In this document: positions 8,419 through 17,291 of the stretch, one piece after another | Numbering within the stretch: the stretch's first letter is position 1 | Layout: each line of letters opens with the position of its first letter | NCBI RefSeq assembly: GCF_001651865.1 | Contig: NZ_LPUX01000050.1 | Coordinates: 62,492-126,491, forward strand | Origin: Sinorhizobium glycinis | GTDB taxonomy: Bacteria; Pseudomonadota; Alphaproteobacteria; Rhizobiales; Rhizobiaceae | Length of the DNA stretch: 64,000 bases | Direction: 5' to 3' | Position numbers and translations under genes: made by a program | The notes under the pieces: model-generated | Database searches by the model: none | What the model was told of the DNA's origin: nothing | What the model saw: the letters and a program-made list of their open reading frames with translations, nothing else

Positions 8419-9432
8419 ATGCAGTATAATCCCGCACTTGATGGACTCCGCGCTGTCGCCGTCATAGCCGTGGTGGCATTCCATTGTCGCTTGCCGTTGA
8501 CGGGGGGCGGCTCCATCGGCGTCGATCTCTTCTTCGTATTGAGCGGCTATCTGATCACTTCGATCCTGCGCTCCGAGATAACGGAAACCGGAACCGTATC
8601 GCTCGCTCGCTTCTACTGGCGTCGCGCGCTCCGGCTCTGGCCGCCATTGTTGCTGATGCTCGCGGCTTATGTCGCCGTCGCTCCCACGCTGTTCCCGGCT
8701 CGCGACGCAATAATCGATACGGCAATCGCTGCCACTTACCTGACCGATTACGCCATGGCCTTCTGGCACGAGCCGTTGATGATCGGACACACCTGGTCCC
8801 TTTCCGTGGAAGAGCATTTCTATCTGCTGTGGCCACTCGTCATCCTGGCGACGCGCGCACTTTCGCAGCTGGCGCTCGCCCGATTTTTGATCGTGGCATT
8901 CGTGGCGGCAACGGCATGGCGCATTGCCGATTCGCTGATCTGGCAAGACTGGTATCGGACATACTACCGTTTCGACACGAGAATGAGCGGGCTGATGCTT
9001 GGCGGGCTGATCGCGGTTATGCCGTGGCGACCGAAACCGGAAACGGCGGCGATGATAGGCAGGCTTGCCGCGTATGTCCTCATCATCGGTCTTCTGATGG
9101 CCCCCTTCAGGTCTCCTGCATTCATCGGCTGGGGCGGTATGGTCGTCGATCTCGCGGCAGGCGGGCTGATCCTGTCGGTGTTTTCCGCCGAAGCAACAAA
9201 GTTGCACCGTTTTTTGACGCTGCGTCCGCTCGTCTATCTCGGCGTAATCTCGTACAGCGTCTATCTCTGGCATTACCCTATGGCGCGGCTCCTCAGATAC
9301 GATCTTCCTTCCGGCGTCGCTTTCCTTCTCGTCGCCGGCTGCTCGATCGCCGTTGCGGCATTGTCCTATGAGCTTGTCGAAAAACCGCTGAAGTCCATGC
9401 GCCGCCGCATCGCGCCGGAGGGCGCGATCTAA
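8419..9432 (+). CDS. Acyltransferase 3 family membrane protein (OafA/ExoZ-like)
   Basis: Integral membrane acyltransferase of 337 residues with about ten hydrophobic segments, expected to add acetyl or another acyl group to a surface polysaccharide, lipid or Nod-factor-like sugar. Family hallmarks: LDGLRAVAVIAVVAFHC at the N-terminus with the conserved histidine, GVDLFFVLSGYLI, the RFYWRRALRLWPP segment and WSLSVEEHFYLLWP. The start ATG 8419 follows GAGGGGGG and begins right at the family N-terminus. It lies alone inside a decayed region bounded by integrase remnants and tRNA-Cys, so it was probably acquired by transfer. Confidence 0.88.
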   Translation: MQYNPALDGLRAVAVIAVVAFHCRLPLTGGGSIGVDLFFVLSGYLITSILRSEITETGTVSLARFYWRRALRLWPPLLLMLAAYVAVAPTLFPARDAIIDTAIAATYLTDYAMAFWHEPLMIGHTWSLSVEEHFYLLWPLVILATRALSQLALARFLIVAFVAATAWRIADSLIWQDWYRTYYRFDTRMSGLMLGGLIAVMPWRPKPETAAMIGRLAAYVLIIGLLMAPFRSPAFIGWGGMVVDLAAGGLILSVFSAEATKLHRFLTLRPLVYLGVISYSVYLWHYPMARLLRYDLPSGVAFLLVAGCSIAVAALSYELVEKPLKSMRRRIAPEGAI

Positions 9433-10220
9433 ACCTCACCGAGGACTTCCCATGCAAATCGCTGAACTGAAGCGCCGCGCGCCGGCCGCGAAGCATACGA
9501 TCCGGTCCGGACTGATGCAGACCTGACCGGTAGCGGAGGCCGCGGGCATCGTGACGCCGCTCCGGATCTGCCATTTCCTCTCGCAGTGCTTTGTCGCGAG
9601 GAAGGGTTTAGGAGGATCTCTCCTATCCGGCGAGGCGGCTCTACCAAGTTTGGCCGAAGCGCTTTCCGACAATCGAGAGCGCAGTTCCTATGAGCGCAAT
9701 CCGGAGGCGTTTGCAAACAATGTCTGGCGGCCGGAAGGCAACACCGAGCCGGGCGACGGCTGCAAGTTCAGCGGGCTAGAGTCGGAAGCAGATCACCGGC
9801 AAGGACAATCACCGCGAATCTGGTAGGGCGCTTGGCAGCGGCGCGATTCTATCCGACGGTCAGGGCGTGCGCGGCGATCTGGTATGGCAGATGGCCGGCG
9901 GCAACAGCTTCGAACCGATGCCGGCGAGCGACGGCCCGAGGATCGCCGCCCTGCCGGTATTGCTCGAGGCTTGCCGCCGATCTCGGCCACCTCGCCTTCG
10001 CCCCAGATCGCCCTAGTGAGACGGCGGATCGTTCTGGTCGGTGAAGCGTACGAAGCGGCGTCAAGAGCGGCCGCGCGATCTCAGAGGCTTCAGCGTTTCG
10101 ATCACGCGTCCCGGGCTGGGCGCATTCCCATCGTTGATCGCGTGCCGCTCATCCGCGAATTCATTGCCGGCCGCGTCAAGCGCGAGTCTGCGAAAGCCGC
10201 GCAGCAATAATCCCCTCCGA
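9433..10220. other. Long stretch without a supportable gene
   Basis: Nearly 800 bases between the acyltransferase and the integrase remnant. All open frames are short, lack ribosome-binding sites and have unconvincing composition (Arg/Ser/Pro-rich translations). It reads as decayed DNA of a former mobile island, given integrase fragments on both sides. Confidence 0.5.
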
Positions 10221-10307
10221 TCAAAAGCCGAAAAGCATGTCGCGCAGCGCGACGGCAGTGACGGCGGCGATCAACGGGACTGCAATGATGATGACGGCTT
10301 CGAGCAT
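10221..10307 (-). CDS. Possible 28-residue single-helix membrane peptide
   Basis: A tiny open frame on the minus strand, start codon complement at 10305-10307, stop at 10221-10223. It has a strong Shine-Dalgarno (GGAGGAG about 8 bases upstream) and encodes an almost entirely hydrophobic peptide (EAVIIIAVPLIAAVTAVAL core, then a short tail ending in GF). It could be a small membrane regulator, a type I toxin-like peptide, or chance; no homology was recognised. Confidence 0.35.
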   Translation of the reverse strand: MLEAVIIIAVPLIAAVTAVALRDMLFGF

Positions 10308-10449
10308 TTCCGCTTCTCCTCCGGTCTCGGGATGGCCAGTCTTTTCGGTGGATGCCCGGCCACGTTCGTTGCAACGATGGCGAGCATCTTGGCAGATATT
10401 CCCTGCTCGTACGTTAATGGCGGGAGGCGAAGGCTGGGCGAGACTAGGT

Positions 10450-10880
10450 GATCACTTTGCCGCCGTCAGCTGCGCCAGTCGAACATGATGGCCTCGAGGA
10501 ACTTCTGCCGACGCCTCATCCGGGACCATCGCCATAGCCTGGTCGGCGCCGAATTCGTGCCCCATCAGGTCTGCCTGCATGCGGTCGGCGCGACCCGCGT
10601 TCACAATGCGGTCATTGGAAGCTGTGCTGCAACGAGTAGTTCGTATGCTCATCGGAGGGCATCAGGCCGTTGTTGCGCATGACCTTGTTAATCAGCGCCG
10701 AGGCTGAATCCGACTTGTCCTGGTATTTCTCGAAGCCCCTCGGCCGCTGGCATATCGCCCAGCGCGAGACTCCGACCAGCGGCACGCGACGAATCGAATA
10801 GGATGAACCGGGAACGTTCTGCCACACCTGGCCAAAAGCTGTGGCAATAGGGGGAAATTCCACGCCTGAATTCGCTAAGT
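10450..10880 (-). pseudogene. Frameshifted C-terminal remnant of a tyrosine integrase
   Basis: Reading right to left, one frame gives ALINKVMRNNGLMPSDEH and NYSLQHSF, then hits TGA after FQ. Dropping one base (about 10614) restores DRIVNAGRADRMQADLMGHEFG in the next frame, and further shifts give YGDG and RRRQKFLEAIMF, the normal end of this integrase type. This is the box II region (H-x-x-R is altered: SLQHSF has Gln where SLRHSF is usual, and LMGH is kept), so the protein is dead. It begins just downstream of the 3' end of tRNA-Cys, the usual place for an island integrase, and marks the edge of a former genomic island. Confidence 0.7.
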
Positions 10881-10887
10881 GTGGCAA

Positions 10888-10961
10888 TGGAGGCCTCGCC
10901 CGGAATTGAACCGGGGTACAAGGATTTGCAGTCCTCTGCGTCACCACTCCGCCACGAGGCC
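10888..10961 (-). tRNA. tRNA-Cys (GCA)
   Basis: 74-nt tRNA including encoded CCA. The acceptor stem GGCCTCG pairs with CGAGGCC, the anticodon loop reads ACTGCAAAT giving GCA, and the T-arm is GGTTCAATTCC. Discriminator base T. Its 3' end abuts the integrase remnant, so it is the probable attachment site of the decayed island. Confidence 0.96.
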
Positions 10962-11225
10962 TCTCATGCTCGGAAAATCGAGCGATGGCGGGCGTTTAAA
11001 ACGAATCCATGTGGAGCGCAAGAGGGAGAGGTCTAAAAAGGACGTCCGCGAATAGCTTTGAACAGCCTACGATACCGTTTGGTGTCGGTGCCTTGGTCCG
11101 AAGGCCCGCTTGGCCGCTGAAAGACCGCGCCACTCCTAGGACGCGAGCGTTCCTACGGCTAACAAGGAATATAGTTCGACGGCGACCTTCTCTTCGGCAG
11201 TCGGAAGAGATAATGCGAGCCGCGT

Positions 11226-11939
11226 CTAATGATAACGCCGGATCAGGCCGACGAGCTTGCCCTGAATCTTCACCCGGTCGGGTCCGAATATCCGCGTTTC
11301 GTAAGCCGGATTCGCGGCCTCCAGCGCGATCGATGCACCCTTGCGACGGAAGCGTTTCAACGTAGCCTCCTCATCGTCGATTAGGGCCACGACTATGTCT
11401 CCCGGACTGGCGGTGCTCGCATTTCGGATGATCACCGTATCGCCATCGAGAATGCCCGCCTCGATCATCGAATCGCCCTTGATTTCGAGCGCATAGTGCT
11501 CGCCGCTGCCGATCATCTCCACCGGCACGGAGATTTCGTGCGTATTGTTCTGGATGGCCGAGATCGGCACGCCCGCGGCGATCCGCCCCATGACCGGCAC
11601 CGTCATGGATGTGTTCTCGACCGGTGGCGTCGCCGCTGGCTTCGGCGCAGCCGGGGGCTTGCCCAGGCTGCCCTCGATGACACTCGGCGAGAAGCCGCGT
11701 CGCGGCTGGGAAACGCCCGAATAGGCTTCCGGCAGCTTGATGACTTCAAGCGCACGGGCCCGATTGGGAAGCCGGCGAATGAAGCCACGCTCCTCGAGCG
11801 CCGTGATCAACCGGTGGATGCCGGACTTCGACGCGAGATCGAGCGCATCTTTCATCTCGTCGAAGGACGGCGGGACCCCGGATTCCTTCATCCGTTCATG
11901 GATGAACAGAAGCAATTCCTGTTGCTTGCGGGTCAGCAT
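11226..11939 (-). CDS. lexA: SOS repressor LexA
   Basis: Transcriptional repressor of DNA-damage genes that self-cleaves when RecA is activated. The 237-residue length is usual for rhizobial LexA. The winged-helix DNA-binding domain is residues 1-65 ([15 protein letters not shown] recognition region). A longer Pro-rich linker is followed by the cleavage site A122-G123 and the catalytic dyad S157 (GDSM) and K195. The ORF is open well upstream, but ATG 11939 begins with the conserved [17 protein letters not shown]. An SOS box 48 bases before the start shows autoregulation. Confidence 0.96.
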   Translation of the reverse strand: MLTRKQQELLLFIHERMKESGVPPSFDEMKDALDLASKSGIHRLITALEERGFIRRLPNRARALEVIKLPEAYSGVSQPRRGFSPSVIEGSLGKPPAAPKPAATPPVENTSMTVPVMGRIAAGVPISAIQNNTHEISVPVEMIGSGEHYALEIKGDSMIEAGILDGDTVIIRNASTASPGDIVVALIDDEEATLKRFRRKGASIALEAANPAYETRIFGPDRVKIQGKLVGLIRRYH

Positions 11940-11986
11940 GCGCGTCACTCCAGAATCGCGAAACAAATCAAGAACAGAAACTATCC

Positions 11987-12001
11987 GTTCCATATGTGTT
12001 C
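11987..12001. promoter_or_regulatory. SOS box (LexA operator) of lexA
   Basis: GTTC-N7-GTTC, the alphaproteobacterial LexA-binding direct repeat, read on the plus strand as GTTCCATATGTGTTC. It lies 48 bases upstream of the lexA start, where it can block the lexA promoter. A second copy of the motif lies between ssb and uvrA in this window. Confidence 0.88.
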
Positions 12002-12184
12002 CGCAAGCATTTAATATTCGGTGAATTCCGGTCGCGCGCCGAAGTCCGCCTCGGCTGCAGTGGGACGCAACTGAATAGATTCGCCGTAAAGGGAGCGTGC
12101 GCTGTGCCGTCCGCGCAGCGTCGCACATCCGGCGAACGTCCTGCTCGCCCCGGCGGAGTTTGCTTGCTGGCCTGACGAGCGCTC

Positions 12185-12352
12185 CTAGTAGGCGAGGCGC
12201 AGCCCGCCGGGACTAAGAACGTCGAAGTCGGGTTCAGGATAGGGGCCGTACCACTGGGTGTAGGTTGTGTTGCCCGTCGCGCCCGTCGTGGCACATCCTG
12301 AAAGCGTGAGAAGCGAAATTAAAGTGGCGGCGATCAGAGATTTCAGAGGCAT
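12185..12352 (-). CDS. Small lipoprotein, 55 residues
   Basis: Short gene. The ATG (complement of 12350-12352) is preceded by GTGGGGAAC as ribosome-binding site; the stop is TAG at 12185. The product has a basic start (MPLKS), a hydrophobic signal segment and a lipobox LSGC (C20), then a mature part rich in Thr, Tyr and Pro ([17 protein letters not shown]). It should be a lipid-anchored envelope protein. No known family is recognised. Not linked in an operon with lexA because about 245 bases separate them. Confidence 0.72.
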   Translation of the reverse strand: MPLKSLIAATLISLLTLSGCATTGATGNTTYTQWYGPYPEPDFDVLSPGGLRLAY

Positions 12353-12678
12353 GATGTTCCCCACTTGCGGGAGTTGCCGGTAGCAATGATGCCAGGAGCT
12401 AAGTCTCTCTCAAATCACGCACTTTGGCAAGCGAGAGCCCAGCTGAGAAGCTGCCTTCGCTTCGTGTGAAACACCGAGCCCTCAGCGCTCCGGCTTCGGC
12501 CGACGTCCCTGCTTTTTCCGAATGAGAGATCACGGCAGGTCAGCCGCGAATGCAGTTTCTGGTCGTATTCCGAACGAAGGGCGCAGCAAGGCCCCCAAGT
12601 GCGTCTCTTTGCACAAGATTGGCACCCATGTCTCCGGAACGATCTGTCACCTATGTCTCCGGGTCGGACAAAGTTCAG
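12353..12678. other. Intergenic region with insertion-sequence-end-like repeats
   Basis: Some 325 bases between the small lipoprotein and tRNA-Ser. The only structure seen is a direct repeat, CACCCATGTCTCCGG at 12623-12637 and CACCTATGTCTCCGG at 12648-12662, similar to repeated ends of some rhizobial insertion sequences. There is no transposase gene, so this would be a solo end next to a tRNA. Confidence 0.4.
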
Positions 12679-12768
12679 TGGCGGAGGAGGTGGGATTCGA
12701 ACCCACGGTGCGCTTTCACGCACGCCGGTTTTCAAGACCGGTGCCTTAAACCGCTCGGCCACTCCTCC
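12679..12768 (-). tRNA. tRNA-Ser (TGA)
   Basis: 90-nt class II tRNA including CCA. The acceptor stem GGAGGAG pairs with CTCCTCC, the anticodon loop CTTGAAA gives TGA, and a long variable arm (GCGTGCG ... CGCAC) and T-arm GGTTCGAATCC are present. Discriminator base G, as usual for Ser. Confidence 0.96.
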
Positions 12769-13065
12769 GGGCAGCGCGTTATTGCCCGAAGCATGGGGCC
12801 TTTGCAAGATTTAGCATGCGCGGCGCCATGATTTTGTTGGAGTGAGCGGGCGAGGGCATTCCCGCGCCCCGGCTTTGTCGCTTCCGAAATTTACCATTCA
12901 TAAACCATGACGCGAGATTTCCGTCGCTCCTTCGCCATCTGGTTCGCAATTTCGCCTTGTTGTTGTCATGATCTCTCGATTGTTCCGTTTCGGAACGGCG
13001 AAATGTCCGCGGGGGCTAGAGCGGATAGTTTCGAGTGCGGCATTGCGAATGATCTAGTGGGACAG

Positions 13066-14100
13066 ATGACATCCGATAGAAAAGCGGCATTCCTTGCGAG
13101 CGGAATTAGGCTCGCTGCAGTTCCGTTGCTGTGCGCGGCGCTTGCCGCCTGCGGATCGACGACAGCCAGTGTCAAGAAGAGCAAGTCGCGAAGCAAGGAA
13201 TACTTCGCCGAATCCGTCTATGGCGTCAAAGCCAGCCCGCGGGTCGCCACCGGACGCAATATTCCAAAGGGCGGCGGCCGCTATCAGGTGGGCAAGGCCT
13301 ATCAGGTCAAGGGCAAATGGTATCAGCCGAAAGAGGATTTCGGTTACAACAAGACCGGAGTGGCGTCGTGGTATGGGTCGGCCTTTCACGGTCGCCTCAC
13401 GGCAAACGGCGAAGTCTACGACAAGTATCACCTGTCGGCCGCGCACCCGACCTTTCCGCTCCCGAGCTATGCACGCGTCACAAATATCGAGAACGGCACC
13501 TCGGTCATCGTCCGCGTCAACGATCGCGGTCCCTATGAATATGGCCGGATCATCGATGTGTCCTCGAAGACGGCGGACATGCTGGACATCAAGCGCAAGG
13601 GGAGTGCCAAGGTTCGGGTCCAATATGTCGGCCGGGCTCCGCTCGAGGGCAACGACATGCCCTATCTCATGGCGTCCTACATCACCAAAGGCGATCGCAG
13701 CCCGGGCGTGATGCCGGAGGGGCAGATTGCGACGGGCGTCATGGTCGCGTCGAACGAGCCGCTGCGCAATCAGGTGCAGGACCTTGGGACCGTAACGGTG
13801 CCAGCCAAATCGATGCTCGACACGGGCGTCCCGGTAAATGCCCTTGCTGCGCCGGCGCAAGCCTTCCCGACGCCGCGCGCCATGACCGAATTCGTGCTGC
13901 TGCCGGAGATCGGGCCCATTCCGACCGAGCGGCCTGAACTGATTCCGCTGCCGGACGGCAACATGGCCTATGCCGCTGCCTACGTGGAAGTGCGGGTCAG
14001 CGACAGGGCCTCGCCCTTCGAAGCGATCATGGTTGATTCCAATCCGCTCACGCCGGAATCGATCCTTGCCTATGCAAAGCGGCAGCAGGGCGCCATTTGA
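13066..14100 (+). CDS. rlpA: Septal ring lytic transglycosylase RlpA-like lipoprotein
   Basis: Outer-membrane lipoprotein that cleaves stem-peptide-free glycan strands, acting at the septum. ATG 13066 is chosen because it starts a proper lipoprotein signal ending LAAC (C29); longer in-frame starts do not. The double-psi beta-barrel domain covers about residues 98-190 (GVASWYGSAFHGRLTANGEVYD, then RVNDRGPY with the catalytic Asp). The C-terminal third is low-complexity and shows no SPOR domain, so septal targeting by SPOR seems absent. The protein has 344 residues. It heads the plus-strand run rlpA-dac-tmk-holB. Confidence 0.85.
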   Translation: MTSDRKAAFLASGIRLAAVPLLCAALAACGSTTASVKKSKSRSKEYFAESVYGVKASPRVATGRNIPKGGGRYQVGKAYQVKGKWYQPKEDFGYNKTGVASWYGSAFHGRLTANGEVYDKYHLSAAHPTFPLPSYARVTNIENGTSVIVRVNDRGPYEYGRIIDVSSKTADMLDIKRKGSAKVRVQYVGRAPLEGNDMPYLMASYITKGDRSPGVMPEGQIATGVMVASNEPLRNQVQDLGTVTVPAKSMLDTGVPVNALAAPAQAFPTPRAMTEFVLLPEIGPIPTERPELIPLPDGNMAYAAAYVEVRVSDRASPFEAIMVDSNPLTPESILAYAKRQQGAI

Positions 14101-14166
14101 TCCTATCGACGCCGGTTGAACGGGGGTTTCTGCACTGCTATGCCCGTGTAGACACCGGAGTTTCAC

Positions 14167-15321
14167 ATGCGCATGAAGTGGTTCGCGATCGTGGGCATCC
14201 TGGCGGCGATCGCTCAGGGGCAGGCGGCGGCGCAAACGCCGGCCTTCGATACGAAGGCGAAGCAAATCTATCTCATCGATGCCGAAACCGGGACCGTTCT
14301 CTTTGCGCGCGGCGAAAATGAGCCCGTACCGCCCGCCTCGCTTGCCAAGCTGATGGCGATGGAAGTGGTCTTCGAGGCGCTGGAGAAAGGCGAACTGACC
14401 CCGGAGACCACCTTCGCGGTTTCTGAACATGCCTGGCGAACGGGCGGTGCGCCCTCCGGCACGGCCACGATGTTCGCGGCGATCAAATCCCAGATCCGCG
14501 TTGCAGACCTCATTCAAGGTGCGATCGTCCAGTTGGCGAACGACGCCTGCATCGTTCTCGCCGAAGGCCTGGCTGGCAGCGAGGCGGCCTTCGCCGATCG
14601 CATGACGGCACGGGCCCGCGAGCTTGGCTTGCCCGTTGCAACTTTCAAAAACGCAACGGGCCTTCCGGATCCGGGAAACAGGGTCACGATGCGCGAGCTT
14701 GTCGCGCTATCGCGTCATCTGCGTGAGGCGCATCCAGAATTCTATCGCCTCTACGCGCAGCCGGAGTTCGAGTGGAACAAGATCCTGCAGCGCAACAAGA
14801 ACCCGCTGATTGCCGCCAATGTCGGTGTTGACGGGTTGGCAACCGGGTTTGCGGAGGGCTTCGGCTTCTCGCTTGCCGCCTCCATGCAGCGCGGCGATCG
14901 TCGGGTCTATCTGGCGATGGGAGGCCTCGAAACCGACAAGGAGCGGACCGAGGAAAGCCGTCGCGTGCTCGACTGGGCGATGACGAACTTCGAGAAAAGG
15001 CGCATCTTCGCCGATGGCGAAACGATCGGCGAAGCGAGCGTCTACGGCGGCGCCGCCTCTCGTGTGTCGCTGGTCGCAGGCAGCCCGGTCGACGTGCTGC
15101 TTCCGGTCAACAATCCGGAACGGCTGACGGCGAGGATCGTCTACAAATGGCCGCTGACGGCGCCGGTGGCGGCCGGTCAGCAAGTGGGCGTCGTCAAGCT
15201 CTGGAACGGCGACAAGCTTTTGAGGGAAGTGCCGGTCAAGACGGCCGGGGCGGTCGGCTCCGGTACGCTTACCAGCCGGGCGCTCGATGCCCTGCAGGAA
15301 CTTCTGTTCTTCTGGCTGTGA
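14167..15321 (+). CDS. DacA/PBP5-family protein with altered SxN and KTG motifs
   Basis: Periplasmic penicillin-binding-protein-5 homologue (384 residues, Sec signal with likely cleavage after AAAQ, residue 23). Active family members trim the terminal D-Ala of peptidoglycan. The SxxK motif is present (SLAK, 58-61), but the SxN motif reads LAN (123-125; TTG codon where TCG would give Ser) and KTG reads ATG, i.e. Ala-Thr-Gly (225-227). Both Ser and Lys are normally essential, so carboxypeptidase activity is doubtful. The rest, including the C-terminal beta domain (about 290-384), is intact and the frame is uninterrupted, so it looks like a maintained non-classical or structural protein rather than a pseudogene. 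Confidence 0.88.
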   Translation: MRMKWFAIVGILAAIAQGQAAAQTPAFDTKAKQIYLIDAETGTVLFARGENEPVPPASLAKLMAMEVVFEALEKGELTPETTFAVSEHAWRTGGAPSGTATMFAAIKSQIRVADLIQGAIVQLANDACIVLAEGLAGSEAAFADRMTARARELGLPVATFKNATGLPDPGNRVTMRELVALSRHLREAHPEFYRLYAQPEFEWNKILQRNKNPLIAANVGVDGLATGFAEGFGFSLAASMQRGDRRVYLAMGGLETDKERTEESRRVLDWAMTNFEKRRIFADGETIGEASVYGGAASRVSLVAGSPVDVLLPVNNPERLTARIVYKWPLTAPVAAGQQVGVVKLWNGDKLLREVPVKTAGAVGSGTLTSRALDALQELLFFWL

Positions 15322-15377
15322 CAAATGCGGCGCTTGGCGGTTCCTTCCGCCAGACCAATCGGCTAAACAGAACCGAT

Positions 15378-16079
15378 ATGCACGCCGATCTGGAAGAACT
15401 TGTGTCGCTGGCAAAGGGTTTGTTCGTAACATTCGAGGGTGGAGAAGGGGCGGGAAAGTCGACCCAGATGCGCCTTCTTGCCGATTCGCTCAGCGCCCGA
15501 GGCTATGACGTGCTGACCACCCGTGAGCCGGGAGGTTCCATAGGCGCGGAGGCGGTTCGGCATGTCTTGCTGTCAGGCGCGGCGGAACCCTTCGGCGTCC
15601 GCATGGAGGCGATTCTGTTCGCGGCGGCGCGCAGCGACCATGTCGAGGAAGTGATCCGTCCCGCCTTGCAGCAAGGGCGGATCGTTCTCTGCGATCGCTT
15701 CCTGGATTCCTCCCGCGTCTACCAGGGCGTCACCGGTAATCTTGAGCCGGGATTCGTCGAAACGCTCGAGCGCGTCTCCGTCAACGGCGTCATTCCCGAT
15801 CGAACGATCATCTTCGACCTGCCTGCAGAGGTCGGGCTCGAACGCGCCCGCCGCCGCTCTGCCAATGAGGGACCCGATCGCTTCGAGAAGGAGCAACTGG
15901 AGACGCACGAGAAACGCCGCGAGGCCTTCCTCGATATTGCCGAGGCCGATCCCGAGCGTTGCCGTGTCGTCGACGCCACCCGCCCGCCGGAGGTGATTGC
16001 GGCAGAAGTGCTGAGGCTTGTGGAAGCGCTGCTGCCGGGCGGCGAGCCTCAATCGTCCCGGGTGGAAGCGGCGTCATGA
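15378..16079 (+). CDS. tmk: Thymidylate kinase
   Basis: Phosphorylates dTMP to dTDP for DNA synthesis. It shows the P-loop GGEGAGKST (21-29), the TREPGG motif, the CDRFLDSS dNMP-binding segment and the LID region [17 protein letters not shown] 15378 gives 233 residues; an in-frame GTG at 15402 with GGAAGA before it would begin closer to the family N-terminus and is a real alternative. The stop overlaps the holB start by 4 bases (ATGA), as in many Rhizobiales. Confidence 0.95.
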   Translation: MHADLEELVSLAKGLFVTFEGGEGAGKSTQMRLLADSLSARGYDVLTTREPGGSIGAEAVRHVLLSGAAEPFGVRMEAILFAAARSDHVEEVIRPALQQGRIVLCDRFLDSSRVYQGVTGNLEPGFVETLERVSVNGVIPDRTIIFDLPAEVGLERARRRSANEGPDRFEKEQLETHEKRREAFLDIAEADPERCRVVDATRPPEVIAAEVLRLVEALLPGGEPQSSRVEAAS

Positions 16080-17107
16080 CGATGGAACGTCCAGGCGTGC
16101 TGGAGGGAGCCGTCGCTCCCGTGGAAAACAACAAGCTCTTCGGCCATCGTGAAGCAGAGGCCTTTCTGGCCCAGAGCTACAGGTCGGGCAAAGGCCATCA
16201 TGCGATTCTCATCGAAGGTCCGGAGGGCATCGGCAAGGCGACGCTCGCCTTCCGATTCGCCAATCATGTGCTCAGCCATCCGGAGCCCGCGCAGGCGCCG
16301 GAGCACCTCGTCGATCCCGATCCGACTTCGATTGTGACCCGCCAGCTTGCCTCCGGCGCATCGCACAACCTGTTGCATCTCACCCGCCCCGTGGACGAGA
16401 AGACGGGCAGGGCGAAGGGCGCAATCACGGTGGATGAGGTCCGGCGCGCCGGGAAATTCTTCGGGCAGACGTCGGGAACGGGGAACTGGCGCATCGTCAT
16501 CATCGATCCTGCCGACGACCTCAACCGCAATGCGGCCAACGCCATCCTGAAGATTCTGGAGGAGCCGCCGCGCCGCTCGCTGTTCCTCGTGCTGACGCAC
16601 GCGCCGGGAAAACTGCTGCCGACGATCCGCTCGCGCTGCCTGCCGCTGCGGCTGAAGCCGCTGGAGCCGGAGCCCATGCGCCTGGCGCTCGCCCATCTGG
16701 GATTCGACCTGACCGGCCCAAATGCCGAGGGGATCGTTGCGGCGGCAAGCGGCAGCGTTTCGGAGGCGCTGAAGCTGATCAACTACGGCGGCCTCGATAT
16801 CGCCGCCGCCTTCGAGGACGTCCTTGCGGGGCAGGGGCCGGCCATCCGCAAGCAGATACACAAACTCGCCGATATCCTCTCGACGAAGGATAGCGAGACG
16901 ATCTACGACTTCTTCTCGTCGCTGCTTGCGGGGCGTGTGATGCGGCTGGCGCGCGAGGCCGCCATTGCCGGCGATATCGTCCGAGCCGAGCGCTTCGCAA
17001 GGCTCTCCAGCAGCTTCGCCGAGCGCCTGACCTTGAGCGAGGCGTACAATCTCGATCGCAAGCAGACGATCCTGTCGCTGCTCGACGATCTGAAGGATGC
17101 CTTATAA
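16076..17107 (+). CDS. holB: DNA polymerase III delta' subunit
   Basis: Clamp-loader subunit that helps place the sliding clamp on DNA. 343 residues with the AAA+ layout: degenerate P-loop [10 protein letters not shown] near residue 45, [14 protein letters not shown] in the Walker B/sensor region, and the SRC motif (IRSRCLPL). The zinc-binding cysteines of many delta' proteins are not evident in the N-terminal part. Translationally coupled to tmk by a 4-base overlap. The start is fixed by that overlap. Confidence 0.93.
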   Translation: MTMERPGVLEGAVAPVENNKLFGHREAEAFLAQSYRSGKGHHAILIEGPEGIGKATLAFRFANHVLSHPEPAQAPEHLVDPDPTSIVTRQLASGASHNLLHLTRPVDEKTGRAKGAITVDEVRRAGKFFGQTSGTGNWRIVIIDPADDLNRNAANAILKILEEPPRRSLFLVLTHAPGKLLPTIRSRCLPLRLKPLEPEPMRLALAHLGFDLTGPNAEGIVAAASGSVSEALKLINYGGLDIAAAFEDVLAGQGPAIRKQIHKLADILSTKDSETIYDFFSSLLAGRVMRLAREAAIAGDIVRAERFARLSSSFAERLTLSEAYNLDRKQTILSLLDDLKDAL

Positions 17108-17211
17108 GCCTGGCCTGAATTTCCACTTCCGCTCGATCGCCGCGGCAAGGTCGATCTTGCTGTTGTGGGCGAACAGCAGGACATGACCTACAGCCTCAGT
17201 CGGGCTTTTTC
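17102..17211 (-). pseudogene. Possible MazG-like pyrophosphohydrolase tail remnant
   Basis: On the minus strand, converging on the holB stop, an open stretch reads EAVGHVLLFAHNSKIDLAAA followed by IERKWKF and a stop. This resembles the C-terminal helix of MazG-type nucleotide pyrophosphohydrolases (DVLLYLxxLAxxxGIDLxxAxxxK). An in-frame stop lies just upstream and no start or N-terminal part exists. Short and tentative. Confidence 0.3.
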
Positions 17212-17291
17212 TGAGGGTGGCGGTTCCCTACCTAAAGGCGATGCGCTAATAGCTGCCGTAGTTTCCGATCCGAGGTAAATCGAAGCCCGCC

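Noticed and set aside
7852-9273. 473-codon minus-strand frame over the acyltransferase gene
   Set aside because: The plus-strand acyltransferase is certain; the opposite frame gives a low-complexity, charged translation apart from the short integrase-like part treated separately.
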